In this document: piece by piece, positions 27,651-38,668 of the stretch
How the letters are laid out: each line of letters opens with the position of its first letter
Numbering within the stretch: position 1 is the first letter of the stretch
Assembly (NCBI GenBank): GCA_963786305.1
Contig: CAWAYL010000021.1
Location: 111,107-175,106, forward strand
DNA length: 64,000 nucleotides
Direction: 5' to 3'
DNA from: CAKZLS01 sp963786305
GTDB lineage: Bacteria; Pseudomonadota; Alphaproteobacteria; Rhodospirillales; Defluviicoccaceae
Program-made: the position numbers and the translations under genes
Notes under the pieces: model-generated
What the model was told of the DNA's origin: nothing
Database searches by the model: none
Seen by the model: the letters and a program-made list of their open reading frames with translations, nothing else

Positions 27651-27848
27651 GCCCCCTCATTCCCCGAACACCCATATTGCCGCCAGACGCGACAATTTGC
27701 CAACGCGTTTTGCCCTCGCCGCGCAAGCGGGAGATTGAGAGCACGGTTCCATAAGCGCGAACGATGATGACGGCGGCCGCCCCCGGTCGCTAACAAGCGA
27801 GCGGTCTATTATGACGACACATGGCGACACGTGTTGTCAGCGCCGGTA
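27651..27848 (-). other. Intergenic region upstream of the DGR target gene
   Basis: 198 bp between the target gene start and the end of the potassium-channel gene. It should contain the promoter of the DGR operon. I cannot point to a clear -35/-10 pair. Confidence 0.35.
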
Positions 27849-29603
27849 TCAGAGGCGCACCGGCGAGCGCGGCGGGAAGAAGCGATTGACCACCCATTTC
27901 ATCACGTAGCCGCGCGGCTCGTCGATGCCGGTGATCAGGTAGCGGAGCGTGTATTCGTTGTTGAGGGTGGCGTCGAGCAGGTGATAGGCGTCGTTGCGTC
28001 CGCACAACAAAATCTTCTCGCCGACTTCCAGAACGTGCGAGTACGCCGGCATGACGATGGTCCGGCTCGCCGATTGGATGACCATGGGCACGCACGCGAG
28101 GTGGTGATCGCGATCGCCGGGGTCCCGGAGAATTTCGCCCAGCGTGATGATGCCGCCGCCGCGCAGGCTGGCCATCAGCGCCGATGCGCTCTCGTCGCAA
28201 AGCTCGATCGTCCACAGGCGCGGATTGCTGCCGCCGACGCGGTCGTGAAGCTGCTCCACCACGTTGCGCAGGAACGCGTCGCGGGCGTCGAGCGGATGTT
28301 CGCGGACGTGCTCGAAGAACGTCCGCAGAAGCGGCGCGATGAGCTGGAACAGGATCCGCCGGGCGCTGACCAGGCTCGGCTGCATGATCAGATCGGCCTC
28401 GGCGGCGTTGAACAGCATCTGATTGCGGTGACGGTTCTGCCGCACCAGAACGAAGATGCCAGCGTTCTGCGCGCGCGCATTCAGCACCACGCTGAGATTG
28501 GCGGGATCGCTGTTGGTTCCGACGACGATACCCGCGGCCCGTTTGATGCCCGCCTCCAGCAGTGCCGCTTGCGAGGCCCGGCCGGCGATCATGTCTTCGC
28601 GCGCCTCCGCCTCCTCGTGGTTGAGGTCGGGGTCGATCACCACCGTCGCGACCCCGAGCGCCGTCAGGGATTGCTGAATGCAGCGGCCCATGCGGCCGAA
28701 GCCGCAGACGATCCACGTGCCGCGCGGCACGTCGGGATACATGGCGAGGTTGGCGCCGGGCGCTCCGATCAGCCATTCGTTCAGCATGTGGATCAGCGGG
28801 TTGTGAATGGTGCCGCCGAGATAGCGCGCGTAGGTCTGGAACGGATCGATGATGTGAATGTCGCCGCCCAGCGTCGCCAGTGTTTCGTCATGAACCTCGT
28901 GGGTCGATTGGGTGATCACCCGGGCGTGGGGATTGAGCAGGCGCGCCGTTACCGAGATCTTGACGTTGAGATCCTCGTCGGCGGTAAGCGCCACCACCGC
29001 CTTGCAGTTCGGCATCATCAGGCCGGCTTCGATGAGGTGGTCGGGAACGCGGGCGTCCGCCTCCAAGGCGTACATGGCGACGCGGTAGTCGCGCAGGAAA
29101 AGCGCCATCACCCGGTCCGGGTCGCTGTCGAGGATGACGGCGGTAATGCCGTTGTCGCTGAGGCCGCGGGTGAGCAGGCTGCCGGTATTGCCGAAGCCGC
29201 AGAGAATGACGAACGGCTCGCGGAGACGAGCAACGTTCCGGGCAAACCGCGCCTCGGCGATTTCGCGCTGGAAGTGCGGGTTCTGGACCAACTGAATGAT
29301 CGCGCCGACCGCGTAGAGCCACGCGATGACACCGGCATAGAGCGAGGCCATGCTCCACGCCCGCTGCGCCTCGTTGAACGCATGGGGGATCTCGCCGAAC
29401 CCGGTGGTGGTCGCCGTATAGGTCAGAAAATAAAGCGCATGAAAGAAGCTCAAGGGGCCCCGGCCGCCTTCGAGATCGCCGCCGGGGATCATCACCCAGC
29501 CGGCCATGGAGATGGCGTAGACACTCACCAAAACGAGGATCGGACGGCGCATGAAACGCAGGATGATGTAAGTGACCCGGTGAGAACGCGCGGCTCCGGC
29601 CAT
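27849..29603 (-). CDS. Potassium channel protein with two RCK (TrkA-N) domains
   Basis: 584 residues, intact. The N-terminus has two membrane helices (ILVLVSVYAISMAGWVMIPG; YAGVIAWLYAVGAIIQLVQ) flanking a pore loop with the filter-like TATTTGFGEI in place of TVGYG. Two NAD-binding RCK domains follow, starting PFVILCGFGNTGSLLTRGLS and TWIVCGFGRMGRCIQQSLT, each followed by a regulatory part. It probably forms a ligand-gated K+ channel in the inner membrane. A DUF6394 membrane protein is encoded 20 bp upstream on the same strand. Confidence 0.9.
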   Translation of the reverse strand: MAGAARSHRVTYIILRFMRRPILVLVSVYAISMAGWVMIPGGDLEGGRGPLSFFHALYFLTYTATTTGFGEIPHAFNEAQRAWSMASLYAGVIAWLYAVGAIIQLVQNPHFQREIAEARFARNVARLREPFVILCGFGNTGSLLTRGLSDNGITAVILDSDPDRVMALFLRDYRVAMYALEADARVPDHLIEAGLMMPNCKAVVALTADEDLNVKISVTARLLNPHARVITQSTHEVHDETLATLGGDIHIIDPFQTYARYLGGTIHNPLIHMLNEWLIGAPGANLAMYPDVPRGTWIVCGFGRMGRCIQQSLTALGVATVVIDPDLNHEEAEAREDMIAGRASQAALLEAGIKRAAGIVVGTNSDPANLSVVLNARAQNAGIFVLVRQNRHRNQMLFNAAEADLIMQPSLVSARRILFQLIAPLLRTFFEHVREHPLDARDAFLRNVVEQLHDRVGGSNPRLWTIELCDESASALMASLRGGGIITLGEILRDPGDRDHHLACVPMVIQSASRTIVMPAYSHVLEVGEKILLCGRNDAYHLLDATLNNEYTLRYLITGIDEPRGYVMKWVVNRFFPPRSPVRL

Positions 29604-29623
29604 GGTCGGTCTCCCGCCGGACG

Positions 29624-30007
29624 CTAACGCCGGAGCATCAGGGTTTCGGCGACGACGATGGTCACCGAAACGACGTTGGCGAGCAGCGCTCCCGCGGCCA
29701 GCGAGACGATCAGAGCGATAACCTCGGGCGTCACGCCCGAACCGGCAATATGCACGGCATAGGCCCAGTACATGGCCGCGCCGATCAATTGCAGGTCCGC
29801 GACCAGGCTGGTGGAAAGCAGCAGCGCGCCGATCTGAGAGCGATCGCCGAGCTTCAACGTCGTGGCGATGATATTGACGATCACGACGAAGAAAAAGTCG
29901 AGGACGTGGTGATGCTCGGGATCGCCGATTTCGCCATAGACGAAACTGAAATTCAGCGTCAGGGCAAGGACGATGAAAAACCCAAAGACGACCTTTTCAA
30001 GGTTCAT
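29624..30007 (-). CDS. DUF6394-type small membrane protein, partner of the K+ channel
   Basis: 127 residues from the ATG at 30005-30007, preceded by GAGGGAGG; a longer in-frame start is unlikely. Three to four membrane segments are visible (VVFGFFIVLALTLNFSFVYG; HVLDFFFVVIVNIIATTLKL; LLLSTSLVADLQLIGAAMYW; VIALIVSLAAGALLANVVSV), with GEIGDPEHHH between the first two. Family members occur beside RCK-type channels; the role is unknown. Confidence 0.75.
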   Translation of the reverse strand: MNLEKVVFGFFIVLALTLNFSFVYGEIGDPEHHHVLDFFFVVIVNIIATTLKLGDRSQIGALLLSTSLVADLQLIGAAMYWAYAVHIAGSGVTPEVIALIVSLAAGALLANVVSVTIVVAETLMLRR

Positions 30008-30036
30008 GGAACGCCTCCCTCGTTGGACCGGGATCT

Positions 30037-30151
30037 TAGAGCAATATCCGTTCAAGTGGAATCACTTGATCGGATTTCTTGCTCTAGAAATCAATATCTT
30101 AGAGCACGACCATGCTATCGGATCGATCCGATCCGATTGCACCGTGCTCTA
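30037..30151. repeat. Two adjacent intergenic palindromes (AGAGCA...TGCTCT type)
   Basis: The first (30037-30086) is bounded by TAGAGCA and TGCTCTA, with an inner match TCCG.TCAAGTG / CACTTGA.CGGA. The second (30100-30151) is bounded by TAGAGCACG and CGTGCTCTA, with ATCGGATCGATCCGAT inside. They look like the dispersed extragenic palindromes common in alphaproteobacterial genomes. Only these copies are in the window, so dispersal cannot be shown. Confidence 0.65.
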
Positions 30152-30188
30152 AAGCATTCCGTTCCTTTTTGTCATGCGGATCGAGGAA

Positions 30189-30226
30189 TTAGTGGTTGGG
30201 TACCATATGTTGGATCCAAACCACTA
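30189..30226 (-). terminator. Hairpin at the end of thiD
   Basis: TAGTGGTTGG and CCAAACCACTA can pair across about 17 bases containing GGTACC. It overlaps the thiD stop side. There is no clear T run, so termination is uncertain. Confidence 0.4.
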
Positions 30227-31025
30227 GCGATCCGGGAAGGCGCGGACGGTGTGGGCGTGATTGAGCGGTCCGTGCCCGTGCCCGAACCCCGGCGCCGTGC
30301 GAATGGCTTCCAGGACATACGCCCGGCCGCGCGCCACGGCCGCGCGCAGGTCCAGACCCTGGGACAGGCCCGCCGCCAGCGCCGACGCCAGCGTGCAGCC
30401 GGTACCATGGGTATGCGGGGTGTCGATGCGCCGGCCCTCGAACACCTCCACGGCACCCCCGCGCTCGGCCAGGATATCGCTCAGTACGGGACCGTCACCG
30501 TGTCCGCCCTTGAGCAACACTGCTTGCGGACCCAACGCGAGCACCGCCGCCGCGAGCTCCGACGACGAGCGGGCGCCGCCGCAGGCAAGGGCCTCGCGCT
30601 TCCGGCAGATTGGGGGTCAGCACCCTTGCGAGCGGGATCAAACGGGTCTTCACCGCCGCCATGGCGTCCGCCGTGAGCAGCGCCGAGCCGCCCTTGGCCA
30701 TCATCACCGGATCGACGACGATGGGAATATGGCCGCATTCCGCCCTCAGGACATCGCAGACGGCCTCGACGATCTCGGGCCGGTGCAGCATGCCGATCTT
30801 GATGCAATCGGCGCCGATATCGCTCAGCACGACACGCATTTGCTGGACGACGAATTCCGGGGGGACGTCGAAAATGCCCTCCACGCCCAGCGTGTTCTGG
30901 GCGGTCAGCGCGGTGATCGCGGTCATGGCGTAGCCGCCGAGGGCGGTCACCGTCTTGATGTCCGCCTGGATGCCCGCGCCACCGCCGGAGTCGGATCCGG
31001 CGACGATGAGGACCCTGCCGTTCAC
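30224..31025 (-). CDS. thiD: Hydroxymethylpyrimidine/phosphomethylpyrimidine kinase (one frameshift)
   Basis: About 266 residues. Phosphorylates HMP and HMP-P in thiamine synthesis. The GTG at 31023-31025 gives VNGRVLIVAGSDSGGGAGIQ, the substrate-binding N-terminus. It continues GYAMTAITALTAQNTLGVEG and VVDPVMMAKGGSALL. Near 30590 the frame steps by +1 to LALGPQAVLLKGGHGDG and the ribokinase signature DTPHTHGTGCTLASALAAGL with the catalytic Asp/Cys region. It begins 14 bp after the glmM stop on the same strand. Confidence 0.9.
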
Positions 31026-31038
31026 GATGGATCGGCGG

Positions 31039-32391
<1,353 letters not shown>

Positions 32392-32514
32392 AACCCGTTC
32401 CTCGCCCCCACCCCAGGTCAAAAAATGATCCCTGGAGAATAGTCGTGCCCAAAAAAACGTATCCGACCCGCTTCCAAGCCTAGCAAAGATCGGTTAGTGC
32501 CTCGTTAACGACCA

Positions 32515-33366
32515 TCACTCGCTGGCGGTCTCTGCCGGCATCCCTCGCGCGGCGCCGGCAATGGCCTGCCACACGCGGATCGCCTGGCGGGTCGGTGCGA
32601 CGTCATGAACCCTCACGATGTGCGCATTCTGCTGGATGGCCGCCAAGGCCGCGGCCAAAGACCCGCCCAACCGCTCCCGAGGTAGCTCGTCCTCACACAA
32701 TCGGGCGATGAAACTCTTGCGCGAAACACCTATTAATACAGCACACCCAAGCGACTCATAAACCCCCAAGCGGGCCAGTAGCGCAAGGTTGTGCTGCAGC
32801 GTTTTCCCAAACCCAATTCCCGGGTCCACGGCGAGCCGGCTTCGGGGAACGCCGGCGGCTTCGCACGCGGCGACTCGCCCGGACAGCCAGTGGAACACTT
32901 CGGTAACGACGTCGCCGTAGCGCGGGTCGTTCTGCATCGTCCGGGGATCCCCCCGCATATGCATGAGGACGACCGAGACGTCTGATCCGGCGACCACATT
33001 CAGCGAGCGATCGTCTCCGGTCAGGGCCGTGATGTCGTTGACGATCTTCGCGCCGGCATCGATGGCCGCCTCCATGACGGAGGCATGGCGGGTGTCGATG
33101 GATACCAGGGCGCCGGACGCCGCCAATTCCCGCACCACGGGGCGGACACGCTCAAGCTCGTCGATTTCGGAAAGGGGAACGGCCCCCGGTCGGGTGGACT
33201 CGCCGCCGACATCGATAATATCCGCGCCGGCGGCCACGAGCGCGAGGCCGCGGCGTACGGCGGCCTCGGGATCGAAGGCCTCGCCGCCATCGGAAAAGCT
33301 GTCGGGAGTGACATTGACCACCCCCATAATTCTCGGACGATGAAGCCCGAGCCCCGCGAACTCCAT
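32515..33366 (-). CDS. folP: Dihydropteroate synthase
   Basis: 283 residues, intact. Joins pABA to dihydropterin pyrophosphate in folate synthesis. Motifs: PRIMGVVNVTPDSFSDGGEA, ADIIDVGGESTRPGAVPLS, IVNDITALTG, RLAVDPGIGFGKTLQHNLAL and VLIGVSRKSFI. It lies between ftsH and glmM on the same strand, an arrangement common in proteobacteria. Confidence 0.97.
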   Translation of the reverse strand: MEFAGLGLHRPRIMGVVNVTPDSFSDGGEAFDPEAAVRRGLALVAAGADIIDVGGESTRPGAVPLSEIDELERVRPVVRELAASGALVSIDTRHASVMEAAIDAGAKIVNDITALTGDDRSLNVVAGSDVSVVLMHMRGDPRTMQNDPRYGDVVTEVFHWLSGRVAACEAAGVPRSRLAVDPGIGFGKTLQHNLALLARLGVYESLGCAVLIGVSRKSFIARLCEDELPRERLGGSLAAALAAIQQNAHIVRVHDVAPTRQAIRVWQAIAGAARGMPAETASE

Positions 33367-33445
33367 TTCAATCCATCCGCGGCGGCTTAACGTCGTTCCC
33401 CGCCGGCGACGACGCGACGATCACGGGCGGGTTCGCCGGTCACGC

Positions 33446-35381
33446 TCAGGTCTCCGGTTGCGGTTCGGGCTCAAATCCGCCGCCACTCTTATCCTTGCCC
33501 GGCTTATGGCCGGAAGAGGGGACCGAGGCCCGGCGGCCGGTCGGTTTGGGGCCCTCGTCATCGAGGTCCGGACGGACGACGGGATTGCCGGCCATCAGGC
33601 CCTTCACTTCTTCCCCGCTCAGCGTCTCGTATTCGAGCAGGGCTTCCGCCACCGCGTCCAAATCGCCGCGGTGCGACGAGAGGATCTTCGTTGCCTTGAT
33701 CTCCGCTTCATCGATGAGGCGGCGAACCTCTTCATCGATCAGTCTGGCGGTCGCGTCGGAGACGTTCTTGTGCTGGGTGACCGAGTGACCGAGGAACACC
33801 TCTTCCTGATTGTCCGAGTACCGCAGCGGTCCCAGTTTATCGCTGAAGCCGAACTCGGTGACCATGCGCCGCGCCATGTCCGTCGCCTGCTTGATATCGT
33901 TGCCGGCGCCCGTCGTGACGTTGTCTTCGCCGAACACGATCTCTTCCGCGACCCGGCCGCCGAACATCACGGCAAGCTTCGATTCAAGCTCGAGCCTGCG
34001 AATAGCTGTACCGGTCCCGCTCCGGCAGCGCCATGGTCACGCCGAGGGCCCGTCCGCGTGGAATGATCGTTACCTTGTGCAGCGGGTCGTGCTTCGGCAC
34101 GCACAGGCCGACGATGGCGTGACCCGCCTCGTGATAGGCGGTCAGCCGCTTTTCGTCGTCGGTCATCACCATGGACCGGCGCTCGACGCCCATCAACACC
34201 TTGTCCTTGGCGGCCTCGAAGTCGACCATGGCGACCACGCGCCGGCCCGCCCGCGCGGCGAGCAATGCCGCCTCGTTGACGAGGTTGGCGAGGTCGGCGC
34301 CGGAGAACCCGGGCGTGCCGCGCGCCACAACCCGCGCGTCCGCGTCCGGAGCCAGCGGCACCTTGCGCATGTGAACCTTGAGGATCTGTTCGCGGCCGAG
34401 GATGTCGGGGTTGGGAACCACGACCTGGCGGTCGAACCGGCCGGGCCGCAGCAGCGCCGGATCGAGCACATCGGGCCGGTTGGTCGCGGCGATCAGGATC
34501 ACGCCCTCGTTGGACTCGAACCCGTCCATCTCGACGAGAAGCTGATTGAGTGTTTGCTCGCGCTCGTCGTTGCCGCCGCCGAGCCCGGCGCCGCGGTGCC
34601 GGCCGACCGCATCGATCTCGTCGATGAAGATGATGCACGGCGCGTTCTTCTTGCCCTGCTCGAACATGTCGCGCACCCGCGACGCGCCGACGCCGACGAA
34701 CATTTCAACGAAGTCGGAACCCGAAATGGTGAAGAACGGCACGTTGGCTTCGCCGGCGATGGCGCGCGCAAGCAAGGTCTTACCCGTTCCGGGCGGACCG
34801 ACCAACAGGCACCCCTTGGGGATCTTGCCGCCAAGGCGCTGGAATTTCTGCGGGTCCTTCAGAAACTCGACGACTTCCTCCAGTTCCTGCTTGGCTTCGT
34901 CGATGCCGGCGACGTCTTCGAAGGTCACCCGCCCCGTCTTCTCAGTCAACAGCCGGGCGCGCGATTTGCCGAAACCCATGGCCTTGCCGCCGCCGGACTG
35001 CATCTGCCGCATGAAAAAGATCCAAACGCCGATCAACAGCAGCATCGGGAACCAGGATATCAGCACGCTCCAGAGCGTCGGCGATCCCTCGTCCGAGGGT
35101 TGCGCGGAAATGCGAACCCCATTCTTCTCGAGCTTCGGGATCAGTTGGGGATCATCGGGCGCGTATGTCACCAGGGAGCGGCCGTCCTGGAACTTGCCGG
35201 TCACCTGCTGCCCCTTGATGGTCACTTCCTTGATTTCGCCGCTTTCCACTTGCGACATGAAATCGGTGTAGGCGAGCGGTTGCTGCGCTCCGCGCGGCGT
35301 CGAACCCTGAAACAGATTGAACAGGGCGAACACCAAAAGCGCGATAATCACCCATAACGCCAAATTCCGGCTGATATTCAC
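33446..35381 (-). CDS. ftsH: ATP-dependent zinc metalloprotease FtsH (one frameshift)
   Basis: About 644 residues. A GTG at 35379-35381 opens NISRNLALWVIIALLVFALF (first membrane helix). The periplasmic loop and second helix (SVLISWFPMLLLIGVWIFFM) follow, then the AAA domain with Walker A CLLVGPPGTGKTLLARAIAG, Walker B CIIFIDEIDAVGRHRGAG and SRH ATNRPDVLDPALLRPGRFDR. The zinc site is AYHEAGHAIVGL. Near 33990, in DRYSYS, the frame steps +1 into LAVMFGGRVAEEIVFGEDNV. The gene is essential in most bacteria, so this break is strong evidence of consensus errors. The C-terminal tail is rich in Pro, Gly and Lys. Confidence 0.96.
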
Positions 35382-35521
35382 TCTAGCTACCTATTGCAGT
35401 GACAAGAATTACGGTGACAATATTTTCCAACGTGGTCTTCGCAAACCATGGAACAGGCCCACAACTCAAAATCATAGTACCAGATTGCCCTCTCCTTGTA
35501 TGAGATAATGTTAAGTGAAAC

Positions 35522-36861
35522 TCATGCAAGATATCGTCCGCTGCCGGTCGGCGGCCGGCCGGGCCGGAACGATAGCGACCGGAAGCGAACGGAAAGCTTT
35601 GCGGCACCGCCACGCTCATAGCCGAGATGAGGTACAATCATAATTCCGTCGTCGTCGGCGAGGGCCGGAAGGGCGGGCCTGACCTCCCGCGGGACACGTC
35701 GGGCGCATGATGGCGCGCCCCGCGCCCACCAGCCGGGCTCTATCGGCGCCAAGCGCGACCACGCGGACCGATCCCGCGGGCGCGCCGGGCGACCATGTGA
35801 AATCGATCAGAAAGCGGCCATCCCAATGCATGGAACCCTCCGCAATCGGCACTTGCGGGGCCGGCAGACCGCGATCCTCCCGACAGACCAGAACGCTGTC
35901 GCCGGTACGCACCAGCCGGCAACGGCCCAGCGTCGCGCCGTCCGACGATGGTTCCCCGACCAGCCGAAAAAAAACGCGCTCGAGCTTTTCAACGGGCGGC
36001 GCGTACACCCCTCCCCCCAGCACCGTCAACAAGCCTCCAAGCGCCCGCGTCGCCACCGCTTCGGGCGCCGCCGCCATGGTGGGCGCATGGAACCGGGCAT
36101 ATCCGGCGGCGAAGAAATCGACAGCATCGCGCCAGCAGGCTGGAGGCCGCCGCGTCCAACACCATTCGCGCCCGCGCCATCGTCGCGGCGGTCATCGTGA
36201 CGGTGGCGACCGCATCTTCGCCGTCCGCCAGTTGCGACAGTGCCGCCCGAACCCGGCTGCGGGCGTGGACGGGATCGCTGTTCGACGGATCCTCGATCCA
36301 AGGTTGCCCGGCGGCGGTCAACAGGGCGCGCAGCCGCAACGGTGACGTTTTCAGCAAGGGCCTGACAAGCCGGACCGCCGCCGTCTCGACGACGGCGGCC
36401 ATGCCGGCGAGGCCATCCACGCCGCTGCCCCGTCTGTGCCGCATCAGCACCGTTTCGGCCTGATCGTATTGGTGGTGGCCAAGCAGCAGATGCAGCACGC
36501 CCGCGCCCGCGCACCACCGCGACATCAATCGGTAGCGGGCCGAACGCGCGGCCTCCTGAATACCAGTGGCGGGTTTGTCTCCAATCCACGTCAACACGAC
36601 GTGCTCAATGCCCCGGCCGTTCAGCCAGCGCCCGGCCCGGATGGCCTCCGCCCGCGACCCGGCCCTCAGGCCGTGATCCACGGTGAGCGCGCTAACGCTT
36701 CCGCCCCGCGTCCGAGCCCATTGATGGGCCAGCAGGCACAACGCCAGACTGTCCGCCCCGCCGGACACGGCAACGGCCAGGTGGGGATCGGATTCAAAAG
36801 GCCCGACGGCCGCCATGGCCGCATCGAACTGTTCCGGGCTCAGGGCCGATGGATCGGACAT
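35522..36861 (-). CDS. tilS: tRNA(Ile)-lysidine synthase (two frameshifts)
   Basis: About 446 residues. Modifies C34 of tRNA-Ile(CAU), an essential function. PP-loop motif AVAVSGGADSLALCLLAHQW (about residue 33), ALTVDHGLRAGSRAEA and LLLGHHQYDQAETVLMR. After a +1 step near 36125 the frame gives ATRALGGLLTVLGGGVYAPP and EREDRGLPAP-like sequence. After a second near 35700 it gives the C-terminal IMIVPHLGYERGGAAKLSVR. It begins 12 bp after the cpoB stop on the same strand. Between 35382 and 35521 I see no gene. Confidence 0.9.
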
Positions 36862-36873
36862 GCGAGCGAGGTG

Positions 36874-37916
36874 TTATCTGCATCCGAGAGCCTGACGCTC
36901 CTTCTGCGCCGTGGTCTTGATGCTGACCGGAGCATCCGGAAGTGCGGTTTCCAGTTCATGATAGGTGGCGCAGGCCTCGCGGACCTTGTCGAGATTGCCG
37001 AGCGACATTCCGAGCTTGAGCAACGAATCCGGCGCCTTGGGTCCGGTCTTGTTCCGCTGATAGGCGTCGAGAAACGCCTCCGCCGCCGGCGCGTACTGGC
37101 CGCGCGCATAGTAGGTCTCGCCCAGCCAATAGCGTGCGTTGTCCGCGAGCGGGTCGTCGGGGTTGTTGCTCAGGAACGCCTTGAACGCCGCCTCGGCCTG
37201 GTCGTAGTTGGCCGTCCGAAGCAAACCGAACCCGTTGGCGTACTGCTCGCGCGGCGATGCCGTGGAAGGCACCGCCGCGGTTTGGGTTTGCGGGGGACTT
37301 GCCGTTGGAGGCGCCGGTTCGGTCGGGCTCGGCGGGGGGGCGGTCGGGTTCGGTCGCGGAGCGGTCGCCGCGACCTCGGACTCCGGAAGCCGGCCCAGCA
37401 CGGTCGGTCCTTCTCCCGCCACCGGCCCGGCGAGCGGCGCGGGCCCGGGCGCCGGGTCGGGAGACCGTGGCCCGGGCGAGACGGTCTCTCGAGGTGCCGG
37501 CGGCACCGGCTGGCCGGGAGCGGCGGCAACGGAACTTCCAACGCCGACGCCGCCCGGCTGAGCGAGCCGATAGTCGACGTCCGCCGATAGTTTCTCCAGC
37601 CGCGCGCTCAATTGCCGTACCTGATGACTGAGATCCTCGACCTGCCCCGTCGACGCTCTCAGATCCCGTTCCAGCTCCGACAATCTGACCTCGAGCCGGG
37701 CAACGGCGGGATCGGTCGCGAGGTTCTGAGCCACGACAAGGCGCCGCGGAGACGGACCCGGATCGGCGATCGGCTCCACCGCGGCGGGGCGCTCCAAACC
37801 GGGCTCCCGAGCGAACGCGCCGTGCCCGACGCTCGCCAGCACGCCACAGAGCGCCAGGATAACGCCGAGAAGGAGAATAATCGCGCCGAGTGACGCGTAT
37901 CCATTAAACCATTCAT
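36874..37916 (-). CDS. cpoB: Tol-Pal system protein CpoB/YbgF (probable frameshift in signal peptide)
   Basis: About 345 residues. Periplasmic coordinator of Tol-Pal and PBP1B. An ATG near 37916 starts MNGLMDTRHSARLF. A frame change near 37875 then gives a good signal peptide (LLLGVILALCGVLASVGHGA). The N-terminal coiled coil (LEVRLSELERDLRASTGQVE, DLSHQVRQLSARLEKLSADV) is followed by a long Pro-rich linker. The TPR domain (YANGFGLLRTANYDQAEAAF, LADNARYWLGETYYARGQYA) closes the protein. It lies after pal in the Tol operon. Confidence 0.88.
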
Positions 37917-37948
37917 TTCCGTTGCCCGATCTGATCGCACCCGCTGTC

Positions 37949-38563
37949 TTAGCTTCCCACCGAGCCGCCGGCCACCACGGTCACCGCGCGCCGGTTCTCG
38001 GCGAACGCCGATTCGGTCGAGCCGACCATCGCCGGCCGCTCCTCGCCGTACGACACCGTCCGGATACGACCCGGGCCGATACCGAGCGCCCCGAGATAAT
38101 CCTTCGCGGAGTTCGCGCGGCGTTCTCCCAAGGCCAGATTGTATTCGCGGGTCCCCCGCTCGTCGGCATGGCCTTGAATGACGATGTTGGTCGCCGGATA
38201 TTTGCGCAACAAGGCGGCCTGCTGCTCCAGCGTCGCGCGCGCGTCGGCGCCGAGGTCGTATTGGTCGTAACCGAAGAAGATGCGGTCACCGACCTCGACG
38301 AGAGCCTCCGCCGGCGGCAGGGATTCCCGCGAGATGGAGCCCGAGCCCGCGCCCGAACCAGATCCCAAACCGGACGCCGAACTCGACGCGTCCATCGAAC
38401 CGGAGCCCCCGGCGCCGCTCGTGCTCGAGCTTGCGCCGTCCTCGGAGCTTGTTTCACAGGCACCCACAAGCGCCACGACAGCGAATACGCAAAGAGCCTT
38501 AAAGCACGCGGATACGTCAACGCTCGGTATTTTACGGAACAATCGCTTAGTCCTCCCATTCAT
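37949..38563 (-). CDS. pal: Peptidoglycan-associated lipoprotein Pal
   Basis: About 204 residues, intact. Lipobox VALVGAC near residue 35, then a Ser/Gly linker unusually rich in SSS/GSG. The OmpA-like domain includes IFFGYDQYDLGADARATLEQ, IVIQGHADERGTREYNLALG and RIRTVSYGEERPAMV. Links the outer membrane to peptidoglycan and binds TolB. The ATG at 38561-38563 is chosen; an upstream GTG/ATG in frame is possible. Confidence 0.95.
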   Translation of the reverse strand: MNGRTKRLFRKIPSVDVSACFKALCVFAVVALVGACETSSEDGASSSTSGAGGSGSMDASSSASGLGSGSGAGSGSISRESLPPAEALVEVGDRIFFGYDQYDLGADARATLEQQAALLRKYPATNIVIQGHADERGTREYNLALGERRANSAKDYLGALGIGPGRIRTVSYGEERPAMVGSTESAFAENRRAVTVVAGGSVGS

Positions 38564-38668
38564 GGTTCGTCCAAACAACCTCCATAATACATTTCAAATA
38601 ACAGAGGCCGCGTTTTCGACGTTGTGTTTGCACGATTACACACCCGATCACTTCAAAAACAACCACAA

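Noticed and set aside
27831..29627. 598-codon open frame opposite the potassium channel
   Set aside because: Shadow of the channel gene: no recognisable domain, and low-complexity Arg/Gly/Asp/Val composition.
30037..30151. CRISPR or clustered repeat array
   Set aside because: Only two palindromes of different internal sequence, with no regular spacers or repeat period.
30224..31025. TPP riboswitch upstream of thiD or thiE
   Set aside because: No THI-box-like conserved segments (such as CTGAGA with ACCTGA) could be found in the leaders at 31026-31038 or 53312-53324, and both gaps are too short.
33446..35381. ftsH as a pseudogene
   Set aside because: A single +1 step inside an otherwise perfect, essential protein, in a window full of the same lesion; consensus error is far more likely.
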